DNA of 64,000 nucleotides from JBGTGG01 sp964398945 (GCA_964398945.1 CAYNOT010000015.1:1-64000), one strand, 5' to 3'; numbered from the stretch's first letter, positions 17,566-25,719 are shown. The notes: a model not told the origin generated them from the sequence alone. Program-made: numbers and translations.

Positions 17566-18381
17566 TTAATGGTTAAGTTTTGCCCTGTTCCAATATTCAT
17601 CCATCTCCGCCAATGTCATCTCGCCAAGTTTTTTTCCGTCCTTTGCAGATTCTGTTTCCAAATATTGAAAACGTTTTATGAATTTTTTATTGGTGCGTTC
17701 CAACGCTTCTTCCGCATCGATGTTTAAAAAACGTGAATAGTTTACCAATGAGAAAAGCAAATCACCAAATTCAGCAGTGGCTTTTGTTTTATCAATTGTT
17801 TTTGATGAAGTTACATTGAACTCTTCTTTGAACTCCTGCATTTCTTCTTCCACTTTTTCCCAAACCTGCTCTTTCTTGTCCCAGTCAAAACCAACACCGC
17901 GGGCTTTGTCCTGGATGCGCATCGCTTTCACCATGGCAGGCAGTGATTTTGGAACGCCTTCCAACACCGATTTGTTTCCGGTTTTGAGTTTGATCTTTTC
18001 CCAGTTCGCTTTTACGGTTTCTTCATCTTCCGCGATTACATCACTGTAAATATGTGGGTGGCGCTCAATGAGTTTATCACAAATAGCGTGGAGCACATCG
18101 GCTATGTCAAATGCTTTTTGTTCCGAAGCGATGCGTGAATAAAAAACAAGGTGCAGCATCAGGTCGCCCAATTCCTTTTTGACTTCATTTAAATCGCCAT
18201 CTAAAATTGCATCCGATAATTCATAGGTTTCCTCAACCGTGAGATGGCGCAATGTTTCAATGGTTTGTTTTTTGTCCCACGGGCAATTTTCCCGAAGCTC
18301 GTCCATTACGGTAAGCAACCGGTCGAATGCTGTTAATTTGGCTTCACGATTTATGTCGGGCTGCGAAAGATTTTTTTTCAT
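17566..18381 (-). CDS. mazG: Nucleoside triphosphate pyrophosphohydrolase MazG
   Basis: MazG hydrolyses NTPs and dNTPs to monophosphates and pyrophosphate, cleaning the nucleotide pool and lowering ppGpp in some species. Two MazG domains are visible: the first with NCPWDKKQT, EETYELSDAI and KKELGDLMLH (the ExxE...ExxD metal-binding residues), the second with the EEEMQEFKEEF and TAEFGDLLFSLV segments. The open frame starts at 18441, but the 20 extra residues are not family-like; ATG 18381 (MKKNLSQPDI) gives the usual ~271 residues. It is divergent from the NqrM-like gene. Confidence 0.92.
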   Translation of the reverse strand: MKKNLSQPDINREAKLTAFDRLLTVMDELRENCPWDKKQTIETLRHLTVEETYELSDAILDGDLNEVKKELGDLMLHLVFYSRIASEQKAFDIADVLHAICDKLIERHPHIYSDVIAEDEETVKANWEKIKLKTGNKSVLEGVPKSLPAMVKAMRIQDKARGVGFDWDKKEQVWEKVEEEMQEFKEEFNVTSSKTIDKTKATAEFGDLLFSLVNYSRFLNIDAEEALERTNKKFIKRFQYLETESAKDGKKLGEMTLAEMDEYWNRAKLNH

Positions 18382-18427
18382 GTATGATAAACTTAAAAAT
18401 GCGGTGGGCTGTTTAAATAATGTCTTG

Positions 18428-18435
18428 TACCTTTG
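18428..18435 (+). promoter_or_regulatory. -7 box for the NqrM-like gene
   Basis: TACCTTTG fits TAnnTTTG and ends 18 nt before the ATG at 18454. Confidence 0.45.
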
Positions 18436-18453
18436 TTTCAAAATTAATCAATC

Positions 18454-18693
18454 ATGGCAGTTTTGTTTCTTTCTATAGGTTTTGTAGCGATATTCTTCAT
18501 TTTCATGTCGGTGCGGTTGATTTTCATAAAAAATGGGGAATTCAGGGGAACGTGCGCATCCCAAAGCCCCTGGTTGAATAAAGAGGGCGTTACCTGTGGA
18601 TATTGTGGCAAAGATTTGCGTTCCAATGAGCCTTGCGGTAAAGACGAAGTCGATGCCAAGCTGGAATCTTTTCCGGAAGTAAAAAAGAAGTAA
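18454..18693 (+). CDS. NqrM-like small membrane protein (DUF539-type)
   Basis: The product is 79 residues: one N-terminal membrane helix (LFLSIGFVAIFFIFMSVRLIF) followed by a cysteine-rich tail with the pattern RGTC...TCGYCGKD...PCGK. The helix plus four conserved cysteines matches NqrM (DUF539), a factor that helps deliver iron to the Na+-translocating NADH:quinone reductase. The match is by pattern only. No nqr genes are in the window. The gene stands alone between mazG (divergent) and a toxin-antitoxin pair. Confidence 0.6.
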   Translation: MAVLFLSIGFVAIFFIFMSVRLIFIKNGEFRGTCASQSPWLNKEGVTCGYCGKDLRSNEPCGKDEVDAKLESFPEVKKK

Positions 18694-18720
18694 AAATCTT
18701 ATCTTACTAAAAATCAGCCT

Positions 18721-18951
18721 ATGGAAACCGGGTTAAAAGCAAATCTTCATAAAATGGTGGAAAGAATTGAGGACGAGCGCCTTCTGCATGCGATATATAG
18801 TTTCTTGAAAGTTCGCGAGCATTCAGAAGATGGACGTTTGTGGAACTCGCTGAGCAAAGAACAAAAAGATGAACTTCTCCAAGCGTATGATGATTCAGAG
18901 GATGAAGCCAATCTCCGTGAGGACGAGGATGTTTGGGATAGTTTGAAATGA
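18721..18951 (+). CDS. Antitoxin of a ParE/RelE-type module
   Basis: This small acidic protein of 76 residues sits directly upstream of a ParE/RelE-fold toxin. The C-terminal half is highly acidic (DDSEDEANLREDEDVWDSLK), as expected for the toxin-neutralising tail of a type II antitoxin. The N-terminal half is helical with no recognised DNA-binding fold. The stop overlaps the toxin start by 4 nt (ATGA). Confidence 0.75.
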   Translation: METGLKANLHKMVERIEDERLLHAIYSFLKVREHSEDGRLWNSLSKEQKDELLQAYDDSEDEANLREDEDVWDSLK

Positions 18952-19238
18952 AACTCGTTTGGACCAGGCGTGCGGAGAAAAGTTTTCATAAAATTTTGAA
19001 TCATATTCTCCAAAAGTTTGGTGAGCCAGCCTCCATCACATTTAGCTCAAAAGCAAAAGATTTTACAAAATTACTTTTAGAATTCCCAGAAATGGGGACG
19101 ATGGAAGTTAAAAACAAGCAAATCCGTGGGTTTCAACTTACCCGACAAACTAAGCTATTCTACCGAATTAAAGATCATCGCATAATAATTCTAACTTTTT
19201 TCGATTCGCGACAAGACCCCAAAAAGAAGCCATATTAA
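18948..19238 (+). CDS. ParE/RelE-family toxin
   Basis: The 96-residue basic protein has the ParE/RelE pattern: N-terminal WTRRAEKSFHKIL helix, central strands ending in IRGFQLTRQTKLFYRI, and C-terminal IIILTFFDSRQDPKKK. Family members either poison gyrase or cleave mRNA on the ribosome; the sequence alone does not decide which. It is translationally coupled to the upstream antitoxin and probably autoregulated by the complex. Confidence 0.85.
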   Translation: MKLVWTRRAEKSFHKILNHILQKFGEPASITFSSKAKDFTKLLLEFPEMGTMEVKNKQIRGFQLTRQTKLFYRIKDHRIIILTFFDSRQDPKKKPY

Positions 19239-19295
19239 TGCGCGGATTATGGCTCCAATATCGTTGGCATTTTCAGTAATCTCTTTCTAAATATT

Positions 19296-19303
19296 TATCT
19301 TTG
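19296..19303 (+). promoter_or_regulatory. -7 box for glmM
   Basis: TATCTTTG (TAnnTTTG) ends 28 nt before the GTG start at 19332. The leader contains AGAGGAGAAAT, one of the few clear Shine-Dalgarno sequences in the window. Confidence 0.55.
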
Positions 19304-19331
19304 CAAACCTTTCAGTCAAAAGAGGAGAAAT

Positions 19332-20723
19332 GTGTCGTTAATCAAGTCAATTTCAGGGATTCGGGGAACCATTGGAGGCCAAGCCGGGGATAATCTAACC
19401 CCGCTCGATGCGGTAAAATTCTCGGCCGCTTACGGAACGTGGATAAAAAAAGGAAAGAAAAGTGCTACTGTGGTGATCGGTCGCGATGCCCGCATTTCAG
19501 GCAAAATGATTTCAGGATTGGTTTCCAACACATTGGTCGGGTTGGGTATCAACGTGATTGATCTTGGGCTTTCCACAACACCTACTGTTGAGATCGCAGT
19601 GCCGCTGGAAAAAGCAGATGGTGGAATCATCCTGACCGCGAGCCACAACCCCATTCAATGGAATGCCTTAAAATTATTAAATGAAAAAGGCGAATTTATT
19701 TCCGGCAAGGATGGAGAAGACATTTTAAAAATCGCGGAAGAAGAGGATTTTGATTTTTCGGATGTGATGGAACTGGGTTTTTACAAAAAAGATAAGACCT
19801 ATATCCAAAAACATATTGATTTGATTTTGAACCTTCCGTTGGTGGATGTGGAAGCAATCAAAAAAAGAAAATTCAAGGTGGTTGTTGATGCAGTCAATTC
19901 CACAGGCGGAATTTCCGTTCCCCCCTTATTAAAAGCATTGGGTGTTGAAGTGCATGAAATGTTCTGTGATCCTACCGGACACTTCCCGCACAATCCCGAA
20001 CCGCTTCCTGAAAACATTGAAGAGATTTGTGCAGAGTTGAAATTCGGGAACTACGATCTGGGGATTATTGTCGACCCGGATGTTGACCGCCTTGCGTTGG
20101 TTTGTGAAGATGGGAAACCATTTGGCGAAGAATATACATTGGTCGCTGTTGCGGATTATGTTGTGAACAATTCCCCACAAAAAAATACCGTTTCGAATTT
20201 GTCGTCCACACGTGCCTTACGGGATGTCACTGAAAAAGCGGGCGGACAATATACGGCCTCTGCTGTTGGTGAAGTAAACGTTGTAGAAAAAATGAAAGCC
20301 GTAAACGCTGCCATTGGTGGCGAAGGAAATGGCGGGATCATTTTTCCCGAATTGCATTACGGCCGCGATTCATTGGTGGGGATTGCATTGTTTTTGACAC
20401 ACCTGGCGAAAACCGGTTTGTCTGCATCACAACTTCGTGCCACGTATCCCGATTATTTTATTTCGAAAAACAAAATCGAGCTTACACCTGAAATCGATGT
20501 TGACCAGGTATTGGTGGCGGTGAAAGAAAAGTATAAAAGCCAACCCATCAATGATGTGGATGGCGTGAAAATAGAATTTGACAAAGAGTGGGTTCATTTA
20601 CGCAAGTCGAACACCGAGCCGATTATCCGCATTTATGCCGAATCAAAATCGGAAGCAACCGCGGATCAGCTTGCAAAAAAAATAATGAGAGACATTCAGG
20701 AAGTAATTTCAGTAAAAGCCTAA
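19332..20723 (+). CDS. glmM: Phosphoglucosamine mutase
   Basis: GlmM interconverts glucosamine-6-phosphate and glucosamine-1-phosphate for UDP-GlcNAc and cell-wall synthesis. Motifs: active-site phosphoserine loop TASHNP (Ser104), metal-binding loop DPDVDRL, sugar-binding GEGNGG, and phosphate-binding NTEPIIRIY. The start is GTG 19332: the ATG at 19330 opens a frame that stops after three codons, and the GTG lies just after AGGAG. Length (463) is normal. Phosphoglucomutase/phosphomannomutase activity cannot be excluded, as is usual for this family. The cysteine desulfurase gene begins 4 nt downstream. Confidence 0.88.
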   Translation: MSLIKSISGIRGTIGGQAGDNLTPLDAVKFSAAYGTWIKKGKKSATVVIGRDARISGKMISGLVSNTLVGLGINVIDLGLSTTPTVEIAVPLEKADGGIILTASHNPIQWNALKLLNEKGEFISGKDGEDILKIAEEEDFDFSDVMELGFYKKDKTYIQKHIDLILNLPLVDVEAIKKRKFKVVVDAVNSTGGISVPPLLKALGVEVHEMFCDPTGHFPHNPEPLPENIEEICAELKFGNYDLGIIVDPDVDRLALVCEDGKPFGEEYTLVAVADYVVNNSPQKNTVSNLSSTRALRDVTEKAGGQYTASAVGEVNVVEKMKAVNAAIGGEGNGGIIFPELHYGRDSLVGIALFLTHLAKTGLSASQLRATYPDYFISKNKIELTPEIDVDQVLVAVKEKYKSQPINDVDGVKIEFDKEWVHLRKSNTEPIIRIYAESKSEATADQLAKKIMRDIQEVISVKA

Positions 20724-20727
20724 GCGG

Positions 20728-21867
20728 ATGAACGTTTACCTAGACAACGCAGCAACGACTGCACTTGACCCCGAAGTATTTGAGGCGATGAAGCCTTTTA
20801 TGTTGGAAGATTTTGGAAATCCATCTTCCACACATTCACATGGAAGAAAAGTGCGGGCAGCTATTGAAACTGCCCGAAAAAAAGTCGCACAACTTTTAAA
20901 CTGTTCACCGGGTGAAATCATTTTTACATCCGGGGGAACCGAAGCAGACAATGCGATCATTAACAGTAGCATTGAGACCTTCAATATCAAGCATGCCATT
21001 TCCACGCCTATCGAACATCATGCGGTATCACACACCTTGGAAATCCTTGCAAAAGAAGGCAAAGTAGAACTGCACATGGTAAACCTGGATGAGAAAGGAC
21101 ATGTGGATTTATCGCACCTTGAAGTATTATTAAAAACGTATCCGAATGCATTGGTATCGCTGATGCATGCCAACAATGAAATCGGAAATGTATTGGACAT
21201 TGATACTGTTGGTGAACTGTGCGAAAAGCATGGTGCTTTTTTTCATTCGGATACCGTTCAGACTGTTGGCCACTTCCGCCATGATTTGAAGAAACAAAAA
21301 ATTTGTGGGATGACTGCCGGGGCACATAAATTCCACGGCCCCAAAGGTGTTGGGTTTATGTACATCCGCAAAGACAAAAAAATCCATCCGTTTGTTCACG
21401 GTGGTGCACAAGAGCGCAACATGCGCGGAGGAACAGAAAACGTATATGGCATTGTTGGGTTGGCAAAAGCATTGGAGATTGCCTACAACGAAATGGATGA
21501 ACACGCCACCTACATCAAAGGATTGAAATCACGGATGATCACCAAACTAAAAGAAGAAATCCCAGGTGTTTCGTTTCATGGTGATTCTGAAAATTTAGAG
21601 AAGTCGTTGTACACGGTGTTGAATGTTTGTCTTCCGGAATCAGAAGAAAACGATATGGTATTGTTCAACCTCGACTTAAAAGGGATTTCCGCATCGGGTG
21701 GCAGTGCCTGTTCGAGTGGGGCAACAACCGGATCACATGTATTGGGGGCCATCTATCCGGGTTCAAAAAGAGGGGCGATCCGTTTTTCGTTCAGCAAGTA
21801 CAACACGGAAGCAGAGATTGACTACGCGGTGGAACAATTGGCTGCATTGTATAAGGTAGAAGTTTAG
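20728..21867 (+). CDS. Cysteine desulfurase (NifS/IscS family)
   Basis: A PLP-dependent enzyme that takes sulfur from cysteine for Fe-S clusters and tRNA thiolation. Motifs: N-terminal YLDNAATT, NPSSTHSHG, PLP region TSGGTEADN and HADTVQT-like HSDTVQT, the Schiff-base lysine in AHKFHGPKG (Lys201) and the catalytic cysteine in SGGSACSSG (Cys328). Length (379) is typical. It follows glmM by 4 nt and is probably co-transcribed. No iscU or suf genes are nearby, so it may be a general IscS or a tRNA-modification desulfurase. Confidence 0.93.
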   Translation: MNVYLDNAATTALDPEVFEAMKPFMLEDFGNPSSTHSHGRKVRAAIETARKKVAQLLNCSPGEIIFTSGGTEADNAIINSSIETFNIKHAISTPIEHHAVSHTLEILAKEGKVELHMVNLDEKGHVDLSHLEVLLKTYPNALVSLMHANNEIGNVLDIDTVGELCEKHGAFFHSDTVQTVGHFRHDLKKQKICGMTAGAHKFHGPKGVGFMYIRKDKKIHPFVHGGAQERNMRGGTENVYGIVGLAKALEIAYNEMDEHATYIKGLKSRMITKLKEEIPGVSFHGDSENLEKSLYTVLNVCLPESEENDMVLFNLDLKGISASGGSACSSGATTGSHVLGAIYPGSKRGAIRFSFSKYNTEAEIDYAVEQLAALYKVEV

Positions 21868-21951
21868 CCTTTAGCAATTTTTCATGGCAATGAAGCTGGG
21901 TATTTTGGAACAAGAATGAATGAAAGAACCTGCTTAATAAACTGAATGACG

Positions 21952-22368
21952 TTAGCTTTTCCTTTCATCCAGAAAAGCCATAAATTTTTCATTTAAGGAA
22001 ATAACATTTTTTACAAGCTCGGTTAGCAATTGAGTTTGTTGTTCGTTAGTTGTTATGTAATGGCTATTCCCATTTATAGCGATTGGGGAATTATTTCCGT
22101 TCTCAATAAAATTGCTTGGATGAACAGCAATCAAATTTAAAGGATCAACGTTCAGTATTTGTGCTATTTGTTGAATCAGGTCTACGGTGAGTGCTCCATC
22201 ACCACGTTCGTAACGCGAATAGGAACTTTCGCCTATACCTAATTTCTGGGCAACATCCACGGCTTTCAACCCCCTTATTTTCCTGTAAAGTGCAATGTTG
22301 CGGCCAATGGCTTTGTTATCCAATACATTAAAGTTGTTGGCAAGAGCCCAACCCCCACCACACAACAA
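21952..22368 (-). CDS. XRE-family HTH regulator
   Basis: Residues about 20-80 form a Cro/C1-type helix-turn-helix (GRNIALYRKIRG, VAQKLGIGESSYSRYERG, LIQQIAQILNVDPLNLI). A C-terminal tail ending in a helix (LLTELVKNVISLNEKFMAFL) may dimerise. No ATG lies in frame before the domain; the frame opens at TTG 22368, with another TTG near 22323, so the start is uncertain. It is divergent from AAA ATPase A, and its 5' end abuts the shared promoter element at 22392-22426, which makes it a candidate controller of the island regulon (inference). Confidence 0.85.
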   Translation of the reverse strand: MLCGGGWALANNFNVLDNKAIGRNIALYRKIRGLKAVDVAQKLGIGESSYSRYERGDGALTVDLIQQIAQILNVDPLNLIAVHPSNFIENGNNSPIAINGNSHYITTNEQQTQLLTELVKNVISLNEKFMAFLDERKS

Positions 22369-22391
22369 AATTTCACAAAGAAAATTTTCAA

Positions 22392-22426
22392 CGACATACT
22401 TTGGCGTTTCGCGACACTACTTTTGT
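22392..22426 (+). promoter_or_regulatory. Regulon promoter element, copy 1 (AAA ATPase A)
   Basis: CGACATACTTTGGCG (22392-22406), 11 nt, then TACTTTTGT (22418-22426), of which TACTTTTG is a TAnnTTTG -7 box. The start ATG is at 22452. Preceded by TTTCACAAAGAAAATT, identical to the sequence before copy 3. Confidence 0.7.
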
Positions 22427-22451
22427 TTCGACAACAAGAAATAAAAGAAGT

Positions 22452-23591
22452 ATGCAAACAAATAATTTACCAATCAACATCACAGGCGATAGCCCTTTCA
22501 GGCTTGATAATACAACGAACAAAACGTCTCTTTCCGATCTCTTTTTTGAAAGACACGGTTCATACTTAAATGAGTTTACATTATTTACTGCCCATTTTAA
22601 CTCAATCCCCAACTTTATACGAGAAATTGAAATTGATTGTGAACGGGCTGATCGTTGGTTTTCTGAAAATTACAAATCGGAAATCAAGGACTTGTATTAC
22701 GAGAAGGGATATTCCCGTAAAAGAAAAGAAATGCTATTGGAAAATGTCTTCTATTTTCTGTATGAAGATTTAATCATTAACTTCGATATAACCTGTTATA
22801 TTGTTCATTTTCTTTTTCGGAAAACAGAATTTTCTAAAGTCGAAGCTATTTCAAGCGCAATCCGTAAGTTCAGAGAAAGGAAACAACGAAAGAAACCTGA
22901 AATATCATTGCTTATCAGTGGCCGTAATGGAATTAAAACAAATTCAATGGATATTACAAGGCCAAAATTGAGCATTGATGATAACTACAATGATGATTTC
23001 AAAGAAATTCATCGAACGATTTTAAAAAGACTTTCCCGTAAGAATGACAAAGGGTTAGTCCTGCTTCACGGAAAACCCGGCACAGGAAAAACTTCATACA
23101 TCCGATACTTAATTGCCTCTCTGAAAAAGGACGTCATCTTTTTGCCCCCCAATATGGCAAGCGCTATTACAAACCCTGACCTTATTTCAATTCTTGTTGA
23201 TAATCAGAATTCAGTTTTTGTGATTGAAGATGCCGAAAACATAATTATTGACAGAGAGAAAAATGAAAACTCACCGGTTTCAGCGTTGTTAAATATTGCT
23301 GACGGATTATTAGCCGACTGTTTGAATATCCAAATAGTTTGTTCATTCAATACCGACATCTCTAAAATTGACAGCGCTTTGATGAGAAAGGGGAGGCTGA
23401 TAGCCAAGTATGAATTTAAAGAGTTGGAAATAGAGAAAGCTCAACAGTTGTCAGCTAAACTTGGGTTTAACACGCATATCCATGAACCAATGACCTTAGC
23501 TTCGATTTACAACCAGGAAGAAAAGAATTTTCAACAAAACGAAAAAAGAAAGACAGTAGGGTTTCATGTGAATAGTTTAATCGAAAACTGA
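22452..23591 (+). CDS. AAA ATPase A (paralogue of the gene at 30251)
   Basis: A 379-residue protein with a unique N-terminal half and a C-terminal AAA+ ATPase domain: Walker A HGKPGTGKTS (near 208), Walker B VFVIEDAENI (near 256), sensor-1-like CSFNTD and the sensor-2 region MRKGRL. The layout is closest to Bcs1/classic AAA proteins acting as substrate remodelers. The domain is clearly paralogous to the ATPase at 30251 (shared YNDD-KE-H motif, PPN-A, IEDAE, FNT, LxRKGRL). The frame extends back to TTG 22401, but that TTG is inside the promoter element, so ATG 22452 is preferred. The substrate is unknown. Confidence 0.85.
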   Translation: MQTNNLPINITGDSPFRLDNTTNKTSLSDLFFERHGSYLNEFTLFTAHFNSIPNFIREIEIDCERADRWFSENYKSEIKDLYYEKGYSRKRKEMLLENVFYFLYEDLIINFDITCYIVHFLFRKTEFSKVEAISSAIRKFRERKQRKKPEISLLISGRNGIKTNSMDITRPKLSIDDNYNDDFKEIHRTILKRLSRKNDKGLVLLHGKPGTGKTSYIRYLIASLKKDVIFLPPNMASAITNPDLISILVDNQNSVFVIEDAENIIIDREKNENSPVSALLNIADGLLADCLNIQIVCSFNTDISKIDSALMRKGRLIAKYEFKELEIEKAQQLSAKLGFNTHIHEPMTLASIYNQEEKNFQQNEKRKTVGFHVNSLIEN

Positions 23592-23608
23592 GAAAATAAA
23601 AATCGCAA

Positions 23609-23643
23609 CGACATACGTTGGCGCGATCAACGAATACTTTTGT
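23609..23643 (+). promoter_or_regulatory. Regulon promoter element, copy 2 (phosphoesterase)
   Basis: CGACATACGTTGGCG (23609-23623), 11 nt, TACTTTTGT (23635-23643). The ATG follows 8 nt later at 23652, so the transcript should be leaderless or nearly so. Confidence 0.7.
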
Positions 23644-23651
23644 AATCAACT

Positions 23652-24227
23652 ATGCAGATAATAAGCGTCAGGAATAAAAATATTTTATTGTTGTCCGATA
23701 CGCACGGTAAGCATCGGCTTATTCGTGTTCCTGACAACATAGACATCATCATACATTGCGGGGATATATGTAATGACGGAAATGCAGACGAAATTGCTGA
23801 TTTCTTTCTTTGGTATTCAGCGTTGAATATTCCGCGTAAAATATTTGTCAATGGTAATCACGATTTGCCATTTGAATTAGAACCTGAACAGGGCAAACAG
23901 TTAATTCCCCGGAATGTACGGTGGATAAATGACGAATTGATTACGGTAAACGATATTAGGATAAAAGCAGTAAGTCCGTTTTCCTGTATTCAAAACTTCG
24001 ATACAAATGACGAGATTGATATTCTTGTATCACACGCTCCACCGTTAGGCATTTTAGACAATGGCATTGGCATGTGTGTGTTGAAAGAATATGCGCTAAG
24101 AGTAAAACCTCAGTATCATGTTTTCGGGCACAATCATTCGGGATATGGGCGCATGACATACCAAAAAATCCAGTTTATCAATGCGTCCATTTATAACGAG
24201 TTATGTAAAACAGAGATTAAGCGATAA
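23652..24227 (+). CDS. Calcineurin-like metallophosphoesterase
   Basis: The 191-residue protein has all five metal-site motifs in order: SDTHG (D-x-H), HCGDI (GD), VNGNHD (GNHD), LVSHAPP and VFGHNHSG (GHxH). It is a compact single-domain phosphoesterase of the type that removes phosphate from nucleotides, cyclic nucleotides or small phosphodiesters; the substrate is not evident. It lies 60 nt after AAA ATPase A but has its own copy of the island promoter element. Confidence 0.9.
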   Translation: MQIISVRNKNILLLSDTHGKHRLIRVPDNIDIIIHCGDICNDGNADEIADFFLWYSALNIPRKIFVNGNHDLPFELEPEQGKQLIPRNVRWINDELITVNDIRIKAVSPFSCIQNFDTNDEIDILVSHAPPLGILDNGIGMCVLKEYALRVKPQYHVFGHNHSGYGRMTYQKIQFINASIYNELCKTEIKR

Positions 24228-24241
24228 GAAGAACCCGAAAA

Positions 24242-24328
24242 GAGCAGGTGCAAAAATTTTTGAATAAATGACTAAATTCAGGATTTAGAAAAAACAATAT
24301 GCAAAAAAAATGCACGTTGCACCTGCTC
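24242..24328. repeat. 12-bp inverted repeat with 63-nt spacer
   Basis: GAGCAGGTGCAA (24242-24253) and TTGCACCTGCTC (24317-24328) are perfect inverted copies. The spacer is A-rich. The pair sits between the phosphoesterase stop and the first RhuM start (24368), where it could be an operator, a long hairpin or the edge of an inserted segment. Confidence 0.65.
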
Positions 24329-24367
24329 CAAAATGAAACAAGTCGAAAAACATATAAGAATTAAACT

Positions 24368-24751
24368 ATGAACGAAATAGAAATATATACAGCGCAGGAT
24401 GGCCAAACTCAGGTAGAGGTGAGGTTTGAAGGGGAAACGTTTTGGCTATCCCTTAACCAGATTGCCACCTTATTTGAAAGAGATAAGTCGGTTATTTCCA
24501 GACATTTAAACAATATTTTTAAGGAAGGTGAGCTGGAAGAGAAGGCAACTGTTGCAAAAAATGCAACAGTTCAAATTGAAGCCGGAAGGGAGGTAAAAAG
24601 AGCGATTGAATATTACAATCTTGACGCTATATTATCAATAGGTCACCGTGTAAATTCAAAACGTGGCACCCAATTTCGCCAATGGGCAACCCAACGCCTT
24701 AAAGACCATTTGGTAAAGGGCTATATCATCATCCAAAAGCAAGCTGCATGA
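24368..24751 (+). CDS. Short RhuM-family protein
   Basis: The 127-residue product matches the N-terminal RhuM (PF13310-type) domain: QVEVRFEGETFWLSLNQIATLF, DKSVISRHLNNIF, YNLDAILSIGHRVNS, GTQFRQWATQRLKDHLVKGY. RhuM resembles phage antirepressor and KilA-N-associated N-terminal domains. It ends just after the point where the neighbouring copy continues into a helical and Fic region, so it is a truncated paralogue or a stand-alone DNA-binding partner. A perfect hairpin is embedded at 24547-24571. The stop overlaps the next start by 4 nt. Confidence 0.8.
   Translation: MNEIEIYTAQDGQTQVEVRFEGETFWLSLNQIATLFERDKSVISRHLNNIFKEGELEEKATVAKNATVQIEAGREVKRAIEYYNLDAILSIGHRVNSKRGTQFRQWATQRLKDHLVKGYIIIQKQAA
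24547..24571 (+). repeat. Coding hairpin in the first RhuM gene
   Basis: AACTGTTGCA (24547-24556), loop AAAAA, TGCAACAGTT (24562-24571): a perfect 10-bp stem within codons for TVAKNATV. The equivalent codons of the next gene carry a different but equally perfect stem. Confidence 0.85.
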
Positions 24752-25719
24752 GTGAAGTTATTATATATCAATCTGCTGATAATCAAACTCAAGTAGAAGT
24801 AAAATTTGATGAGGATACGGTTTGGTTAAACCAATATCAACTTGCAGAATTATTTCAGGGAAGCAGGTCAAATATTGTTGAGCATATCAAACACATTTAC
24901 AAAACGGCTGAATTGGAAGAAAATTCAACTTGTCGGAAATTCCGACAAGTTCAAAAAGAAGGCAAAAGGACTATTGAAAGACAAATTGATCATTACAATT
25001 TAGATGTGATAATTAGTGTCGGTTACCGGATCAACTCCAAACGTGGCATCCAATTCCGCCAATGGGCAACCCAACGCCTTAAAGACCATTTGGTAAAGGG
25101 CTACACCATTAACAAAAAACGGTTGGAACAGCTTCAGCAAACCATTCAGCTTATTGAGCAAAGCGGCAAAACCGAAACCCTTTCATTACCGGAAGCCAAA
25201 GGCTTGTTGGAAATCATTTCCAACTACACGCAAAGTTTTGTATTGCTCAACCAGTTCGACAGCAACAAGCTGCCTACCGGCCAGCTTAGCGAGAACATTA
25301 CGCATGAAATTCAATATGATGAAGCCATAAGAGCCATTAGCGAATTAAAAAAACAACTCATTAAAAAGAAAGAAGCAAGCGAACTGTTTGGCAACCAGAA
25401 AGACGACAGCTTTGCCGGTATCCTGGGTAATGTTGTTCAATCTTTTAGTGGCGAGTATCTCTATAAAAGTATTGAAGAGCAGGCAGCGCACTTACTTTAT
25501 TTTGTAATCAAAAATCATCCGTTCAGCGATGGGAACAAACGCATTGGCGCTTTTTTGTTTATATGGTTTTTAGAAAAGAATAAACACCGCTTCAAAAAAT
25601 CGGGCGAATTAAAAATTAACGACAACGCACTGGTAGCGCTGGCGTTGCTGGTCGCGCAAAGCAATCCTGCCGACAAGGAGATTATGATAAAACTTATCGT
25701 AAATCTTATTAATGGTTAA
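24748..25719 (+). CDS. RhuM-Fic/Doc fusion protein
   Basis: Residues 1 to about 125 are a RhuM domain (VWLNQYQLAELF, YNLDVIISVGYRINS, GIQFRQWATQRLKDHLVKGY). A helical linker follows, then a Fic/Doc domain at the C-terminus with motif HPFSDGNKRIGAF near residues 256-268, the Doc-like variant HPFxxGNKR. Fic/Doc enzymes add AMP or phosphate to target proteins; a GNKR variant favours Doc-type kinase activity (family knowledge, not shown here). RhuM-Fic fusions occur near toxin or restriction loci. The gene overlaps the short RhuM gene by 4 nt, and 57 of 60 nt around the QWATQRLKDH codons are near-identical between the two. Confidence 0.87.
   Translation: MSEVIIYQSADNQTQVEVKFDEDTVWLNQYQLAELFQGSRSNIVEHIKHIYKTAELEENSTCRKFRQVQKEGKRTIERQIDHYNLDVIISVGYRINSKRGIQFRQWATQRLKDHLVKGYTINKKRLEQLQQTIQLIEQSGKTETLSLPEAKGLLEIISNYTQSFVLLNQFDSNKLPTGQLSENITHEIQYDEAIRAISELKKQLIKKKEASELFGNQKDDSFAGILGNVVQSFSGEYLYKSIEEQAAHLLYFVIKNHPFSDGNKRIGAFLFIWFLEKNKHRFKKSGELKINDNALVALALLVAQSNPADKEIMIKLIVNLING
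24927..24951 (+). repeat. Coding hairpin in the RhuM-Fic gene
   Basis: AACTTGTCGG (24927-24936), AAATT, CCGACAAGTT (24942-24951); the pairing extends to 12 bp around a single central A. It encodes TCRKFRQV at the position of TVAKNATV in the upstream gene. Confidence 0.85.

Noticed and set aside
22275..22457. 60-residue minus-strand frame with an ATG near the XRE start
   Set aside because: It is out of frame with the helix-turn-helix domain and crosses the shared promoter element.
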